A DNA stretch of 64,000 nt, taken from positions 73,394,660 through 73,458,659 of the forward strand of contig NC_092810.1 of the NCBI RefSeq assembly GCF_040954645.1, written 5' to 3'. The position numbers were made by a program, and so were the translations under genes. The DNA comes from Diabrotica undecimpunctata. Lineage: Eukaryota; Arthropoda; Insecta; Coleoptera; Chrysomelidae. Below the pieces are notes generated by a model that was not told where the DNA came from, ran no database searches, and worked only from the letters and a program-made list of their open reading frames with translations. Position 1 is the first letter of the stretch; the number at the start of each line of letters is the position of its first letter. This document shows positions 33,001 to 47,122 of the stretch, one piece after another.

Positions 33001-33990
33001 AAGATATATTTGGGGTGCTAATTTAGCCATAAACTTATCGACGGCTTTTGATAGCACCTTATTTCGTCGCCAAACTGTACCACCGACGTGAAATTGTACA
33101 TCGTGTCGCCGTAAGTTATACGTCTTAACATTGCGTTGGTACGCATTATTTAGATTTTAGTTGTATTTCATTGAATACTTCACTTAACCCTCGTATTTCA
33201 AAAACATATTTGTCATGTTGCTCTGAAGTAACGGTAGATAGCGAATTATGTGGAGATGAAGAATAATAGTTACCGGCAATAGGGACATACCTGGCAAAAT
33301 TTAGGAAAGATGGGGTATATTTAGTGACTTTATGTCTAGCGGTATTTATAGCTCGACGGATTTTTGGAATTGCTTTATCCCAATCGGAATGATTTTTAAT
33401 ATAACACCTGATAGCATTTCCTATGGTTTTATTGCTACGTTCAACAAAGTTGCACTGACGCGAATAGACAGCAATAAACCATATTTTTTGGACCTTATAT
33501 TTATTACATAAATTCTTTAACTAAAAATTATTACGATTTCGGTCGTTACCACATATAAAAAATTGAGGGACTCCGAACGTAAGAAAAACGTCATTTTCAA
33601 GAAAATTAATGATATTTTGCGTTGTAGCTTTCCGCAAAGGATGAATCAACGTAAATTTCGAAAACAAATCGTTAACAACAAGAAGAAAAGTGTATCCTTT
33701 TTTTGAGGGGGAAAGCGGACCAATAAGATCTACGGCAATTATTTGCCAAGGGAACCTAGCGGATTTTTCTCGTCCCATTAAACCCATGGGAGCCAAAGTC
33801 GACATCTTTTGATCTCCACAGATTTTACAAGACCTAACAAAACGAAGAACATCTTCACGCATTTTGGGCCAATAATATAACTGTTGAGTCCGATTTAAAG
33901 TTTTGAAATAGCCAAGATGGGCACAGGTAGGGGGATCGTGACAAGAAGTGATACTATCAATTCTTTGGGGTTTTGGTACTAAAATTTTTC
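33001..33990 (-). pseudogene. Second gypsy relic: integrase
   Basis: From 33950 the minus strand reads DPPTCAHLGYFKTLNRTQQL and CKICGDQKMS (HHCC zinc domain), then IIAVDLIGPLSPSKKGYTFL (first Asp) and FLTFGVPQFFICGNDRN. In another phase, NFVERSNKTIGNAIRCYIKN holds the Glu. The C-terminal part reads RRHDVQFHVGGTVWRRNKVL and ends at the Dong (TTA)n tract near 33000. Stops and shifts make it a relic. Reverse transcriptase and RNase H are absent between it and the gag at 34054-35104. Confidence 0.85.
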
Positions 33991-34053
33991 ACTCTTTATT
34001 ATTAGTAGAAACAGGTAATTCGAAAGGGATTAATTTAAAAACAAAATCACCCT

Positions 34054-35104
34054 CTACTTTCCACTTTTCCCGCAATCCGGGACGGCAATTTTCGTAACAC
34101 TATTACGATAGAAATGTTTGACGGTCTTTAACCACTGATTCCATTTATTCTGAATTTTAACATCGGATTTATTAGGACGGAACGATAACGAGATGGCACT
34201 GACAGAACAAACTCGACGAACTAGTTTTTTGAGGGCAAGGAGCATTTTTTACAGGTATGAATAGTCACATTAGGATGACCACACTTGTGACAGAACTTGT
34301 GCTGTTGTTCCTTTTTACAAACGGGATAGGTATGACCTGTTTTTTTGACAATTTCAACAGGTAGCTACTTTCGAAGTGTTTTTATAATTCGAATTAGATG
34401 AATTAGGTATTTGATTAGAGGCAAATGGAGAAGATCTGGAATTTGAGGCATTGTTGTGAGAATGACGCTTCGACTGAGGAGTATCAGTCTCGTCAACAGA
34501 GATTTTAGAATTTTGGAAGAACTTGGCCGACGATGAAGGGTTAGCATCTTCCAACTTCTTAACAATTTGAGTTAGTTCACTCACGGTGTTAATGTCTTTT
34601 AAAATAACATGAAGAATATGCTTAGGTAAGATATTTTTACGAATAATCCTTAACTTAGTGGATTCGGATGCTTTGCGAGATAAACAATTAAAAAGAGATA
34701 GCATTTGCGCGGCGAAAATGACGATAGGCTAGCTACGTTTTTGTTTGCGGCCTTTAATTTGATCCCAAAGATCTTATTGGGGATTTAATACTGCGAAACC
34801 ACACCGCGGTATCACCAGAGAAAAATTTAATAGCCGAATTAAATAAAATATCTTTCGGAACATTATGAGATTCAGATAAGTCATTAATTCGTTCAGTAAA
34901 GTCAAACACAGACTTGGGATCACCATTAAATTTAACATTCCATTTAAATATGGAATTTTGGGAGATATTTACATCGGGAATAGAAACATGTATTATCTGT
35001 GGAGCAGCAGGAGAGACATACTCGACAGAAGAAGAACTAAAAGCTAAAGGAATGACTTTATCAGTAATCTGTTGCTCCAATAACAAACAGGTAGCATTAA
35101 ATTC
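34054..35104 (-). pseudogene. Second gypsy relic: Gag
   Basis: The minus strand carries Gag pieces: FKWNVKFNGDPKSVFDFTER and FFSGDTAVWFRSI (35000-34790), then MLSLFNCLSRKASESTKLRI (34704). A Ser/Asn-rich linker and zinc knuckles follow in broken phase (HKFCHKCGHPNVTIHTC near 34260). A remnant joining toward integrase is at 34245-34054. The protease, reverse transcriptase and RNase H are missing, so there is a large internal deletion near 34200. The 5' edge meets a Penelope-like element at about 35105 in the opposite orientation. Confidence 0.8.
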
Positions 35105-36035
35105 ATTTCGGAAAGAAATAGATTCACCAACACACACCGACAGATATCTACACGCTGACTCACACCACCATCCTGCACAACTGCAGTCAGTCATCAAAAC
35201 CCTGACTATAAAATTAGAAAGATTAACAGATGAAGAACACAGGAACAAAGAAATGAAAACATTGACATGAAAGAAGTGAATACACAATTGAAAAGGCACA
35301 AAAATCACAAGGAGGAAAAAGCAAAGAATCAACAGAAGAAAAAGAAAAACCTATTGCTAAGACGATTTTACCGCATGTAAAGGGCACTACGAAAAAAATC
35401 ATTAGAGTCCTAAGAAAACATAAAATAGAGACAATATTCAACACGGATAAGCAAATTTCTAATATGCTTAACTCCGCAAAAACCAAAATCCCACTAGAAA
35501 ACCAAGGAGTGTACAAGATTCCCTGTGGGGACTGCGACAAATCCTACATCGGACAGACTAATCGAAGAATTCAAGTAAGACGAGAAGAACATCGAAACGC
35601 TATTGCAAAGCAAGAAAAGACATCTTCCCTCGCACAACATGCCCTAACAACAGGACACACAATCGATCTAGAGCAGACAACAATGCTAGCGAACATCGAA
35701 CACAAAACCAAGCGAATAATCAGGGAAGCCATAGAAATAGAAAAATATCCAAATAACCTAAACACTCGAGATGATGCCCAAAGACTTCCAACAACATGGA
35801 AACCAGCTCTGCAAAGAACCGTCCAAAAAAATTCAACTTCAGTTAACGCACAGAAAAAACAAACAGCGAGACCGCCAGACAAGGCCCCGCCCACTCGCAC
35901 ACAGGCAGGACCAATCACAATGGCAAGTGAGACCTTGCCGAAACGTCGCCAAAACAATGGTTTTCAAGAAAACCAGCATTTTACAACGCGGAGTCAAACC
36001 CGGAAAAATAGTGACAGCACATATAGCTCCCGCGG
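35105..36035 (+). pseudogene. Penelope-like element: 3' end with GIY-YIG endonuclease
   Basis: The plus strand starts inside the reverse transcriptase (SPTHTDRYLHADSHHHPAQL, then SVIKTLTIKLERLTDEEHRN). After a frameshift comes ILPHVKGTTKKIIRVLRKHK. From 35464 an open frame encodes the GIY-YIG nuclease that nicks DNA for target-primed insertion. It has GVYKIPCGDCDKSYIGQTNR with the paired Cys, REEHRNAI, SLAQHALTTGHTID and an AIEIEKYP Glu region. The reverse transcriptase core is absent, so it is 5'-truncated. At 35920-35946 the end of the frame overlaps GGCAAG-TGAGAC-CTTGCCGAAACGTCG, the hairpin shared with the foldback elements. It runs into a TA microsatellite. Confidence 0.9.
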
Positions 36036-36048
36036 AAACCTCAAAACA

Positions 36049-36875
<827 letters not shown>

Positions 36876-36903
36876 CATCTACCAGTTCAGCTGTTATTTT
36901 AGA

Positions 36904-37082
<179 letters not shown>

Positions 37083-37363
37083 AATTATAATAATTGGATA
37101 AAAATTGTTGTCAATAATAGACTAATAGTAATAAAATCAAATCGTCAAAGATAATGATAATAATAAAATAAATAGATTAAAACCATGTCAATAACATGAA
37201 TATCGTCAGGTAAGTATATATAAAAATAGAGGTAATATAGTCTTATTCAAAATTAGTGACCTAATCGTATCAACAAAAAAAAATGTGTATTATATTATTC
37301 ATTCATAAAAATGTGCAATAAATCGTGCAAGTATCATAAAAATAGATAATACAGACTTACCCT

Positions 37364-37510
37364 TTACACGTCTAGATTTGCCGTTAATCTTGTTTCTATG
37401 CCTCGATGGATGTCCCTTTTCAAATTCTTCCTGTGCGCCTTCCATACAGACCATACCAACTTCAATATTAGAACTGCCGTGACTATGTATAGCAGTATTT
37501 TTAGCTCCAT
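37364..37510 (-). CDS. Small single-pass membrane peptide, 48 aa, unrecognised
   Basis: The minus-strand ATG at 37510 opens MELKILLYIVTAVLILKLVW, a clear hydrophobic segment, then a basic tail (SVWKAHRKNLKRDIHRG). It stops at TAA 37364-37366. The frame stays open about 32 codons upstream without ATG (GVDYSKDEVQENGVVNSNF), which looks protein-like and may be the true N-terminal part of a spliced or decayed protein. A splice-donor-like AAGGTAAGT follows the stop directly. It lies near a dispersed repeat (37640-37830), so a retroelement leader peptide or a short envelope-type tail are possible. I cannot name it. Confidence 0.35.
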   Translation of the reverse strand: MELKILLYIVTAVLILKLVWSVWKAHRKNLKRDIHRGIETRLTANLDV

Positions 37511-37639
37511 ATCTGGTTTGACATGTTTGTCCTTTGCACTGAAATTACTGTTTACAACTCCATTCTCCTGTACCTCGTCCTTCGAATAATCTACTCCCGT
37601 TATTTTTCAGGTACTTACTCACTTGCGTTTGCTTATGTA

Positions 37640-37830
37640 TTCATGGTTTACTAATATAATTTGTACATACTATTAAATAAACTTTTGATTACATTGCACA
37701 CTTCACTAGGTCAGCTTCTCTGTAAGCGTGTTCTAGTTACACCGATATTTTTAATGTCATAAACAAACAATCTCATTGAGTAATAAGCAATGATTAACAT
37801 TATTAAAAGGATTTTAAATTTTTAAACCGA
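37640..37830. repeat. Dispersed repeat shared with 62285-62460
   Basis: The two segments share AATTTGTACA, CTTTTGATTACATT, TTCACTAGGTCAG, CGATATTTT and ATTATTAAAA...GATT in the same order. No protein is encoded. It could be an LTR of an unidentified element. Confidence 0.65.
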
Positions 37831-38404
37831 ATTCAGCAAGGGAGCCCATACCTTGAAGAGGCGCGCCCCCTAAACGAGGTTTAAACAACGTTAGTCTATC
37901 TCTGGACTACCATCAAAAGTGAGACAAACTTTGCAAATGTGCTTTTATCAGCTTATGAAATTTCAATTTACAGTTCAAAATATTTTCCTGTACATTTGTA
38001 GCATTTTTCTTTTTTCTTTTTAACTTTGCAATCTTTCTTATTAATCAATGTATACATAGTTTTTATGTTTTGAGTCTAAATGTCTAGAATCAGATTTTTT
38101 CCGACAATATTTGTTTGCGCACATTTTGTGCTTCTAAGAAATGATAATATTTTCGACAGATTGCAGATTATAATTAAATATCTGTATAAATTACAACACT
38201 AAAACTAACGAATGTGACACATTCATCATTTCATGTGGTACCATATACTTTTAGTTATATTTATACAAAGCAAAGGTATCGAAAATTTCATTTTCGTCAG
38301 TTTGCAGTGGTCTCATCATTAGATTCAGAGCAAAAGGGCGAATAAACTTATTCGATATTTTGACCTAAAACCAAATGGCAAGATATTTGATAGTTCTTTT
38401 TCTT
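37831..38404. other. No gene recognised
   Basis: AT-rich sequence with one GC-richer patch (GGCGCGCCCCC near 37862) and no recognisable feature. Confidence 0.4.
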
Positions 38405-38707
38405 CTTCATTTTATGTAGACATGACTCTGTCTATTTTTCAATGTACCTCCAGTAAGTTGTCGTTCCCTCGTTTACGTGGTCTTCCTACTGATCTTTTAC
38501 TATTGGGGAACCGTCTCTTGCCGTCGTTACTACTTTACTATACTCTTCTATATATAGTTTTAATAGTTGTTTGGTCAGATCTGGCCCTCCGTACTTTAGG
38601 AGTTCGTTTGGTATTCTGACCTCTCCTGGTGATTTCCTATTTTTTAATGTGTTTCCCAGTGTTATATTCGATAGTTTAAACAGAGAATATTTCCTGTTCC
38701 TTATCAA
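38405..38707 (-). pseudogene. LINE fragment: reverse transcriptase start joined to C-terminal tail
   Basis: The minus strand gives LGNTLKNRKSPGEVRIPNEL and LLKYGGPDLTKQLLKLY, the N-terminal reverse transcriptase block of RTE/jockey-like LINEs. It is joined directly to DGSPI and then, in another phase, the GRPRKR-like tail. The C-terminal part (38405-38530) is also found at 52100-52250. Most of the polymerase is deleted between the two blocks. Confidence 0.7.
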
Positions 38708-39317
38708 GCTACAATGTCCATAGTTTGTACCAAGGTGTATTACGTCTAATAGGAGGATAAGGTATCGAATTTAAAAAAACCCGATTTTTCACAATCGATA
38801 GTTGGAAATGGTAGAGGTTTAGGACTTCTAATTTTGCAGAAAATCATAATAAACAGTTTTTTACCCATCCATTTCCGGACCTTAGGTAGCTTGTATACTC
38901 GCGTTAGAAACTATCTTTTGTAGTAACTAGGGATAACTACTTGTAAAGGTAAATTCTGATTTATTTAGAGATATTTCTTTTATTTTGCATGTTCAATATA
39001 TTTTTACTATTAGTTGTAGCCTTCTTGAGAATATCAAGGATATTAAAGCACACCTGGTAATCAACTTTAAAAATCTCCTTAATAACCTGGAATGCCATAA
39101 TAGAGTGTCCCTAACATGGAACGAGATAATACAGAAGAGTCTAAGGAAATGAACTAGTCGACAGATTTATGCTCTATAATAATCTTCGAACCAATTAACG
39201 GCATTATGAAAAATATATGCGGAACCCTACAGCTCGTTTAAAAAATCCTCAACCATATTGACAACTTGTTTTCAGCTAATCTAATGGGGAGGTCTTAGCA
39301 GTAGAAATCTCAAGATA
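38708..39317. other. No gene recognised
   Basis: No open frame, repeat or RNA gene could be recognised. Confidence 0.4.
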
Positions 39318-40558
<1,241 letters not shown>

Positions 40559-40741
40559 ATGAAAGGCAAAAGCAAGATTGGTGCCAGGCGACAAATGATT
40601 CGGCTAAGAAACATCAGCGGGTGGATTGGATTACACTTCCAGTCACTTATAAGAAAATCCCAAGATAAAGAAAAATTTACAGGTCATCGCCAACCTTCGT
40701 TAGAAAAGGACACCCGGAGAAGTAGTTTGTTCATAATTTAA
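40559..40741 (+). pseudogene. Probable LINE C-terminal remnant
   Basis: The 60-residue frame GARRQMIRLRNISGWIGLHF, followed by SLIRKSQDKEKF, has the layout of the last part of LINE ORF2 proteins (RRxxxWLRNIxxW then a short helix). No reverse transcriptase lies upstream. A chance resemblance is possible. Confidence 0.45.
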
Positions 40742-41134
40742 TAAAATAAAACCAAAAATAATTTTATTTCTTAAATATTGTCCACATTGTAAAAATTCTA
40801 TAGAAGACATTTAAATTGTTATAGGAAAGTATTATCCTTATACGAAATTACGGAATATATTAAAATAATAATATCGTAAAAGTAATATTTGACAGTTAAT
40901 CGTGTAATCAACTATTTATTAAAAGTGCAATACCCTTGTTGTTTTAAACTTTGACTTTATCCCAAGGACATTTTTATAAATGAAAACAAGTTAATATTGA
41001 ATATTTTATCCACCTACATAAAAAATATATTATAATCGATAGAGTAATCAGAATTTCAATCGTCGTATCTAAATGTCAAGGTGCACAGAAATTATATGTA
41101 GAATTAGAAAATAAATACAGAGCGCTTCATAGTA
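40742..41134. other. No gene recognised
   Basis: AT-rich spacer before the mariner-related element. Confidence 0.4.
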
Positions 41135-42320
41135 CAGTATAGCCCAAAATAAACAGTACTGAAATTGTAATTATTTTATTGTTTTAAAAACTACATATTA
41201 TTGACACTTTATAACATGTTCTAAATGAGCTCCTTCTTTTTATTACCGATATTTCAGATTTTTTGTAATATTATGGAATAAAGGTTGTCTCAAGTCCGCG
41301 AAGAAGGCTATAACGGCATCCGTTTAACTCATTGATGGTTTGTGATGCCCGTTTAAAAGCGGCAGTTTTAGCTATGCCCCAAATGTATGCGTCTTAAGAT
41401 GTTAAGTCTGGAGAATGTGCAGGATAGGGGAAGTCAGTAAATCGTAAAATGAATTTGTTTGGAAAATGTCCCTGAAGAAATTGACGAACTGCAAAAGCAG
41501 TATGGCAAGTTGCCCCATCCTGCTGGAAATATTGGCCTCGAAATGACAAATTACGTGCACGACAAAATTGACGTAGATCAGGGTTAAAGCGTGTTAAAAT
41601 CTGTATATATCTCTGTTGATTATTGTGACTTGCCTACCATTTTATTCGATAAAGTATGGACCAATGATTCCGTGTCCCGAAACTGCACACCAGACATTCA
41701 CTTTTGCGCTATGTAAAGGAACTTCTTGAACTTCATCTGGTCTGGCAAAGCCCAGAAATCGATTAGTGCAACGATTAATGTTACGATGTAATTATTGATG
41801 TACCTGAATCACATACGAAAATGCACCCAGCTCCTTCAGGATTCTTTGCAAGGAAGTTCGTTTTAAGCCAAGATGCAACGCTGTTCTTGTCTGGCTGGCT
41901 ATCGGATATTCCAAGATTCACTCAAAAACACGTTCATGTTTATCGTTGTTGTTAACTGTCATGGGACGCCCTGTGTTCCTTTTGGTTGGCACAATACATT
42001 ACCCGTATTTCTAAACTTTTCAACAACCTTCAAAAATTACAGCATTACTTGGAAAACGTTTATTAAACCATTGTGTGAATTGATCACACACATATTGCAG
42101 ACTTGCAGTATTACGTCGGCCGATTCCGTATGAGCGAAAATAATGCTCCACAAGAAACACTTTCTCCTCTGTACTTAACACCATTTTTAACAATTAGGCC
42201 TTAATAATTAATTGTTTAAGGATTATTTGACAGGTCTATACTAGTTTATTTGAATATGACAGCGCGCACAAAGAGACATCTATGTTTCAATTTTAGTACT
42301 GTTTATTTTGGGCAATACTG
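41135..42320 (-). mobile_element. Mariner/IS630-related DNA transposon
   Basis: The ends are inverted repeats of 26 bases, CAGTATAGCCCAAAATAAAC at the left and CAGTATTGCCCAAAATAAAC at the right read backward, differing at one base. TA dinucleotides flank both sides (41133-41134 and 42321-42322). The 1186-bp body encodes a decayed transposase on the minus strand. Length and ends are typical of a complete but inactive member. Confidence 0.92.
41225..42184 (-). pseudogene. Mariner/IS630-type transposase
   Basis: From an ATG at 42184 the minus strand reads VLSTEEKVFLVEHYFRSYG, then AVILKVVEKFRNTGNVLC (helix-turn-helix region). After a poorly preserved middle it reads QVHQ and NRFLGFARQDE-like text. 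The end holds FQQDGATCHTAFAVRQFLQ (second catalytic Asp), then PYPAHSPDLTS and DAYIWGIAKTAAF. Transposases of this group cut and paste at TA. At least four stops and several frameshifts disable it. The relic at 56096-56480 is from a related family. Confidence 0.85.
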
Positions 42321-43429
42321 TATTTTATTTATTTTAATTGCTTATAACTTTTAAATAGTCTAAGCTGTGTAATTTTTTCTATTGAATTTCAATGTGGTTA
42401 CAACTTCATACAAATTTAACTATTAAAGCAAACATTGCAGTACATATCAATTCATAAATCACTAAGGAACATATTTTATAAAGTTATATAATATATATTG
42501 TTAATCCCTTTATTTATTGTAATCTGTTTAAACAATATATTAAACAATATGCTAATCGCAGAGTCATCTAAGGGGTAGTCTATCCAGTAAATTCGTCTTT
42601 GTCTTTTGTATACATCAAGTCTTTTATTTGTGTTTATTGGGTAAAATTTAGTCTTGTTTGTAATTCCAAAGCCCAACTGTCTTCCTGGGTCTTCCTGGAA
42701 GCCTTCTTTCGTTTGGTTTCCCATTCCTTACAATGTTTACAATTATAAAATATCTTCTCCCATTCTTGCGACATGTTGATACCCATTTTTTTTGAGTTGT
42801 CTTTTTTATGTCACTATATTTTGGACATCACATTTTTGCCTGATATCTTCGTTTCTTACTCAATACCGTCAAGGTTTCCATACTATAGATCTTACTGTCT
42901 TCATCTCAGTTGTTATTCTTAGATAGTTTTGTTCTTGGACCTGTTTCGTTTTGTTAACATTAGCTCTGTTTATATCTATTTATCTTTATAAATTCGTCTT
43001 TTTAATTCCAATTTTAGATTATTGTTTCTCCACTCCAAGACTCTTAACGCACCTGTAGTGGTGGCTGCTTTTTGACTTGTTTGTCTGTTTCTTTATAGAT
43101 TGTTCTCAGTGGCTTGTTATATTTACTCCCTAATAAGTGAAAGGCATAACTTAATTTAATCTTTTCCCTTCGATCTTTAGTTAAACATGTAATTGTTTCT
43201 TTAGATATAGTTATACATTCCGTTGTATGTCTTGTTATTTTCATCTAATATTCTTTTACTATTTTGTTAAAAGCATATATATCGTTATGTTTCTTGATTT
43301 ATAAATATAGAAAAATCTTTTAAAAGTTATATATGCAGGCATCTGTTTTAGAAATACGATGTAAATAAGGATTTTTTTGGACTCCAATGAAAAGTTTTCG
43401 TCTTCTTGACTGGCTTTACAACTCGGGGT
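42321..43429. other. No gene recognised
   Basis: A minus-strand frame near 42476-42724 (MGNQTKEGFQEDPGRQLGFG) has protein-like composition, but I recognise no family. The rest is AT-rich. Confidence 0.35.
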
Positions 43430-43690
43430 GATTCTTCGCTGCATCCACTATAACCATCCATCTTCTACGAATTTGCGCTTCCATTTCCCATTGTTTGTTG
43501 GACCCCAATTCTAAATAAATGAGCTTCAACATCATCCTTCCAACATTTTCTGGGACAGCCTACTGATCTTCTACCGTCTCGTCTCTCAAAAAACACCGTC
43601 TTTAACACTATGTCTTCCTCTTATCTTACCATATGAACTGCCCATCTTATCCGGTTAGCTCTGATATGTCTGACGATATGTTCGATACCA
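43430..43690 (-). pseudogene. LINE C-terminal remnant
   Basis: The minus strand gives HIRANRIRWAVHMVR, EEDIVLKTVFFERRDGRRSV, GCPRKCWKDDVEAHLFRIGV and a final SGCSEE region. This is the usual end of an RTE/jockey-like ORF2 protein (RWAGH and GRPRxxWxDxV blocks). It is 5'-truncated with at least one in-frame stop. Confidence 0.75.
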
Positions 43691-44739
43691 TAGAGAGTCA
43701 CTAACTAAACATTACGGAGCTTTATTTACTCTTCTGTCAATTCACCTTTATTTTCAATTTATTTTGTCAGGAACTGTTAATCTTCAGTAGATTTGAAAGG
43801 ACAAATACAAGGTATAAGAGTTCTACGAAACAATGAACATTGAAAATTAAAATACCGTTTCGGGTTTTTCCTAATACTAAAATTTATTTTTAAGCCATTC
43901 TACCTAACAGATAAGTATTGAAGATGAGGATTTTATCCAGAAAAATTATCATCAATTATTATTTAGAATAAGTGTTTAAATTGATTTTTTATGCAGTCAA
44001 GCACAGTGTATTTCGATGTTGGTAATTCCAAATGGGCTAGGATGACGTAGATTTTGTGTCAATAAAAAACCGATAGATAATTTATTTATATAATAGGCCG
44101 AAATGTGGAAAGAACAAAAAAATGGGATGCAAGATATGTAGTTTCTTGAAGTGTTGTGATTGGTCAAGGAAGAGATTTTGAGGAGTGAGCAGAAGAGAAA
44201 ACCGAGTAGGGATTTTGAAAAAACACGAGGAGTTCGGTACAAGATTTAAAGAAGAAAAGGTGTTTTTGGTTTCCTTTTCATATTATAACAGAAATATAAA
44301 TATTGTATTTGGTCGCCGGTGGAGTAAAGTGACTAGCAAAAAAAAGTTTGTTAAGTTTTGTGGTAGCAGCCAAGCAGTGCAAGCAGAGATCTACAAAGAT
44401 CAAAATTGTAAGTTCTTTAAATACTTGAGGCTAGGCTGTCTATCTTTTTGAGAGGACACCAGATTCTGGGAGTTTATAGCAGCAGCAGCAGATTAGACAT
44501 TTCAATGTCGATAAGAAATAAGAAATAGTTTCTTTTTTACAAAGATCAACTTAGTAGGAGAGTAGCTGAACAATGAGTGGGTACCATAGACGAAGTTCCA
44601 GTTTATAAATTAATTTTTTTTTTTAATTTTCAAGAGACATTCACAGGAAGTTTAGAGTGGATTAAAAATAGTTTATCGGCAACTAAATAGAAACAATTTT
44701 CTCATTAATTGTCTAAATGTCGTAATGTCTAAATAGAAA
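43691..44739. other. No gene recognised
   Basis: An 88-residue plus-strand frame (44185-44451) has no family features. AGCAGCAGCAGCAG occurs near 44480. It could be leader DNA of the gypsy relic that follows. Confidence 0.35.
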
Positions 44740-46050
44740 AGCGACAGAAGAAAACATCAGGAAAATGGAAAGGAAATAAATTTTTTTGGAAAATAATGTA
44801 TCAAGAAATGGAAGAACAAGAAATAAAGATTAAGAACAAATGGTAGAACAAGAAAGATTTGAAGACCAAATGAAAGAAAATTTAGAGGAATTAGAAATCA
44901 AATTTGAAACCGCGATACAAGAAGGCAGGCGAGAAATAGAAGAAAAAGTAAGCAAAACGAAAAACAAATTGCTGAAATTAAGATGCAAATTAAATTTGAG
45001 GATATGCGAAAAACATACCTGGTTTCTTTTATCAAAAATTTGAAAAAAAGACTACAATACGTCGAAGATTTTGAGGCATGTAAAGAAACAATAAGAAACC
45101 ATTTAAAAGAGAAAGCTAGTCTGTGGTTTAACAGTAAAGAAGAGAAATTTATCAGCTAAAAGAACTTTGAAAAAAATTTTTACAATATTTTTGGGGAAAA
45201 ATACAACAATTTTAACAAAGAGCATTAACTAGAACTGTAGATATAATGAGAAAAAGGAAATTTCGGATAATAAACAAACGCTCTACAGATTTATAATAAT
45301 GCGAAACATCTAGAAAACAATTATTCGAAACTTTGAAAGAAGACGTTACGTTGCAAAATTTAAAACACATTGATAGTTTATGTCAATTTTTACGTCCGAG
45401 AGTCACGACGAAAAGAAAAGAAAACTAAAAGAGCACAGAAATATTATACAACTGAGGAAACTTCAGCATAACAGAAAGCAGGGACAATTTTACTATACAG
45501 ACCGGCAAAGAAGAGAATTTGTGCCAAGAAGAGAATATAAAAGAAGAGGTGAAAGTAAAAGTAACTATGAGTCAAGAAACCGAAAATGGAACTGGAATAG
45601 GCAGACAGAAAATCAGGAAAACCATATTCACCGACATATGGTGCAAACAGAAAAAACAGGAATATAAATGAACAAAGATATCGTGAAACTCGTTTCAACG
45701 ACGAACGGCAAAGAGGACCGACAAGAGAAGTAAATAACACCAACATAGAAATATATGAAGAAAATAGCCATAACGATCGAGCCAATCAAGAGACCAAGAG
45801 ATACAACAGATGTCTTTTCACGAAAGCGCCCACTAGAAACAAAGAAACAGTCTGAAATTTTTTGTCACCCAAAAGAATTTATTAAATTCACTGGAAACAA
45901 TAAAAAAGACGATGATTAACTTTAAAGTTTGTAAACGGTTTTATAAACGAAAAACCAATTAAAATTTTGATAGATTCTGGATCAGAAATACTACTAATAA
46001 ATAGAAAATTGATCGAAGAAGTAGAGTTGACAAATTTAAGTTAAATTGTA
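44740..46050 (+). pseudogene. Third gypsy relic: Gag and protease
   Basis: The plus strand holds a Lys/Glu-rich coiled-coil start (EEQEIKIKNKW-like, then NLEELEIKFETAIQEGRREI). The Gag text is KKRLQYVEDFEACKETIRNH and KASLWFNSKEEKF. A basic Arg/Asn-rich region follows (ERQRGPTREVNNTNIEIYEE). A retropepsin comes last: VNGFINEKPIKILIDSGSEI, where DSG is the active site, and LINRKLIEEVEL. Many stops and shifts break it, and no reverse transcriptase follows. It is followed by the dispersed repeat at 46150. Confidence 0.72.
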
Positions 46051-46149
46051 CATTACGTTGTTCACAGGGTTTATACTTTATTATTATTAAATTGGGTTGT
46101 AAGTGATAATCTGTTTTATTAAACCACCTTCTTTTATATATATGTGTAT

Positions 46150-46545
46150 ATCTAGTTACAGAAAACCATAGTTATCGGCAGCAATAAAGTCACTAGGTGA
46201 AGTGTTTGTTAGACGAAAAGTCCAGTAAACATCTTCCCTGGCGCCCTAATTATCCTTCTTTCGTACATTCCTGTTGTCAGTACTTACTCTTAGTTCGTTT
46301 TATTTATTCTTATATTTTATTAGTTAATATCTATATTTACTATTCTTTACTATTTTCTCAGGGCATGCAAATAGGCCTAACCCTACCTTGAGTATCAACT
46401 GGCCAGTCTCAATCATACCCAGCTAGCTGAACTGCATTCAGTTTTAACTTCTACTTTTAACTTAGTTTGAAACTTATCTTCACTACTACTCTACAGATCT
46501 TTATCACATCAGGGACCTTGTTCCAAGTGATTTATTTACATTTTG
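46150..46545 (+). repeat. Dispersed repeat, copy 2
   Basis: This copy matches 5453-5905 (CATAGTTATCGGCAGCAATA, AAGTCACTAGGTGAAGTGTT, CTCAGGGCATGCAAATAGGC, ATCAGGGACCTTGTTCCAA). It again follows a TATATGTG microsatellite. Position behind gag-protease suggests an LTR or leader, not proven. Confidence 0.7.
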
Positions 46546-46569
46546 TTACAGTTGCGCCTATCTTGGCGC

Positions 46570-47122
46570 AATACGGATTTGTTACAGAACATCAAAAATT
46601 AGAATATATAAAACAGTGATTAGACCGGTGCTCATGTATGGGTGTGAGACATGGATCCTGACCAAAAAAACTGAAAGAAAACTTAGATGTTTTGAGAGGA
46701 AAATCCTCAGAAGAATCTTTGGGCCTTATCACGACATTAATAGCAACCAATACCGAATGAGAACAAATGCTGAGGTCAAGCAGATGTATAGAGCGAGCGA
46801 TATAGTCCAAGAGATTAAATCCCAACATCTAAGATGGGCTGGCCATGTCCATAGACTCCCTAATAACCGCCTTGCCAAGCTAATATGGGAGGATGCCCCC
46901 ACAGGAAGAATTCCCTTAGGACGTCCACGAATGAGATGGAGAGACAATATATGGCCAGATCTAAGAACAAGGGGCTACCCACTGACCCAACTATTATGGA
47001 CGACCGTTCAAGATGGAAGCAAGTTGTGCAGTCAGCCAAAACCCACCCCGGGTTGTAGTGCTACGAGAAGAAGAAGAAGATATCTACTTTTAGAAATCTG
47101 GTGTAGAATTATGACGCTTTGA
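46570..47122 (+). pseudogene. LINE C-terminal region
   Basis: The plus-strand frame from 46616 (168 residues) holds LMYGCETWILTKKTERKLRC, FERKILRRIFGP, HLRWAGHVHRLPNNRLAKLI and GRPRMRWRDNIWPDLRTRG. This is the end of a LINE ORF2 protein after the reverse transcriptase thumb. It is open throughout but 5'-truncated. The AGAAGAAGAAGAAG run near 47070 is probably the 3' tail. The exact clade is not clear. Confidence 0.82.

Noticed and set aside
44185..44451. 88-residue plus-strand frame
   Set aside because: No family features, no conserved context; likely chance.
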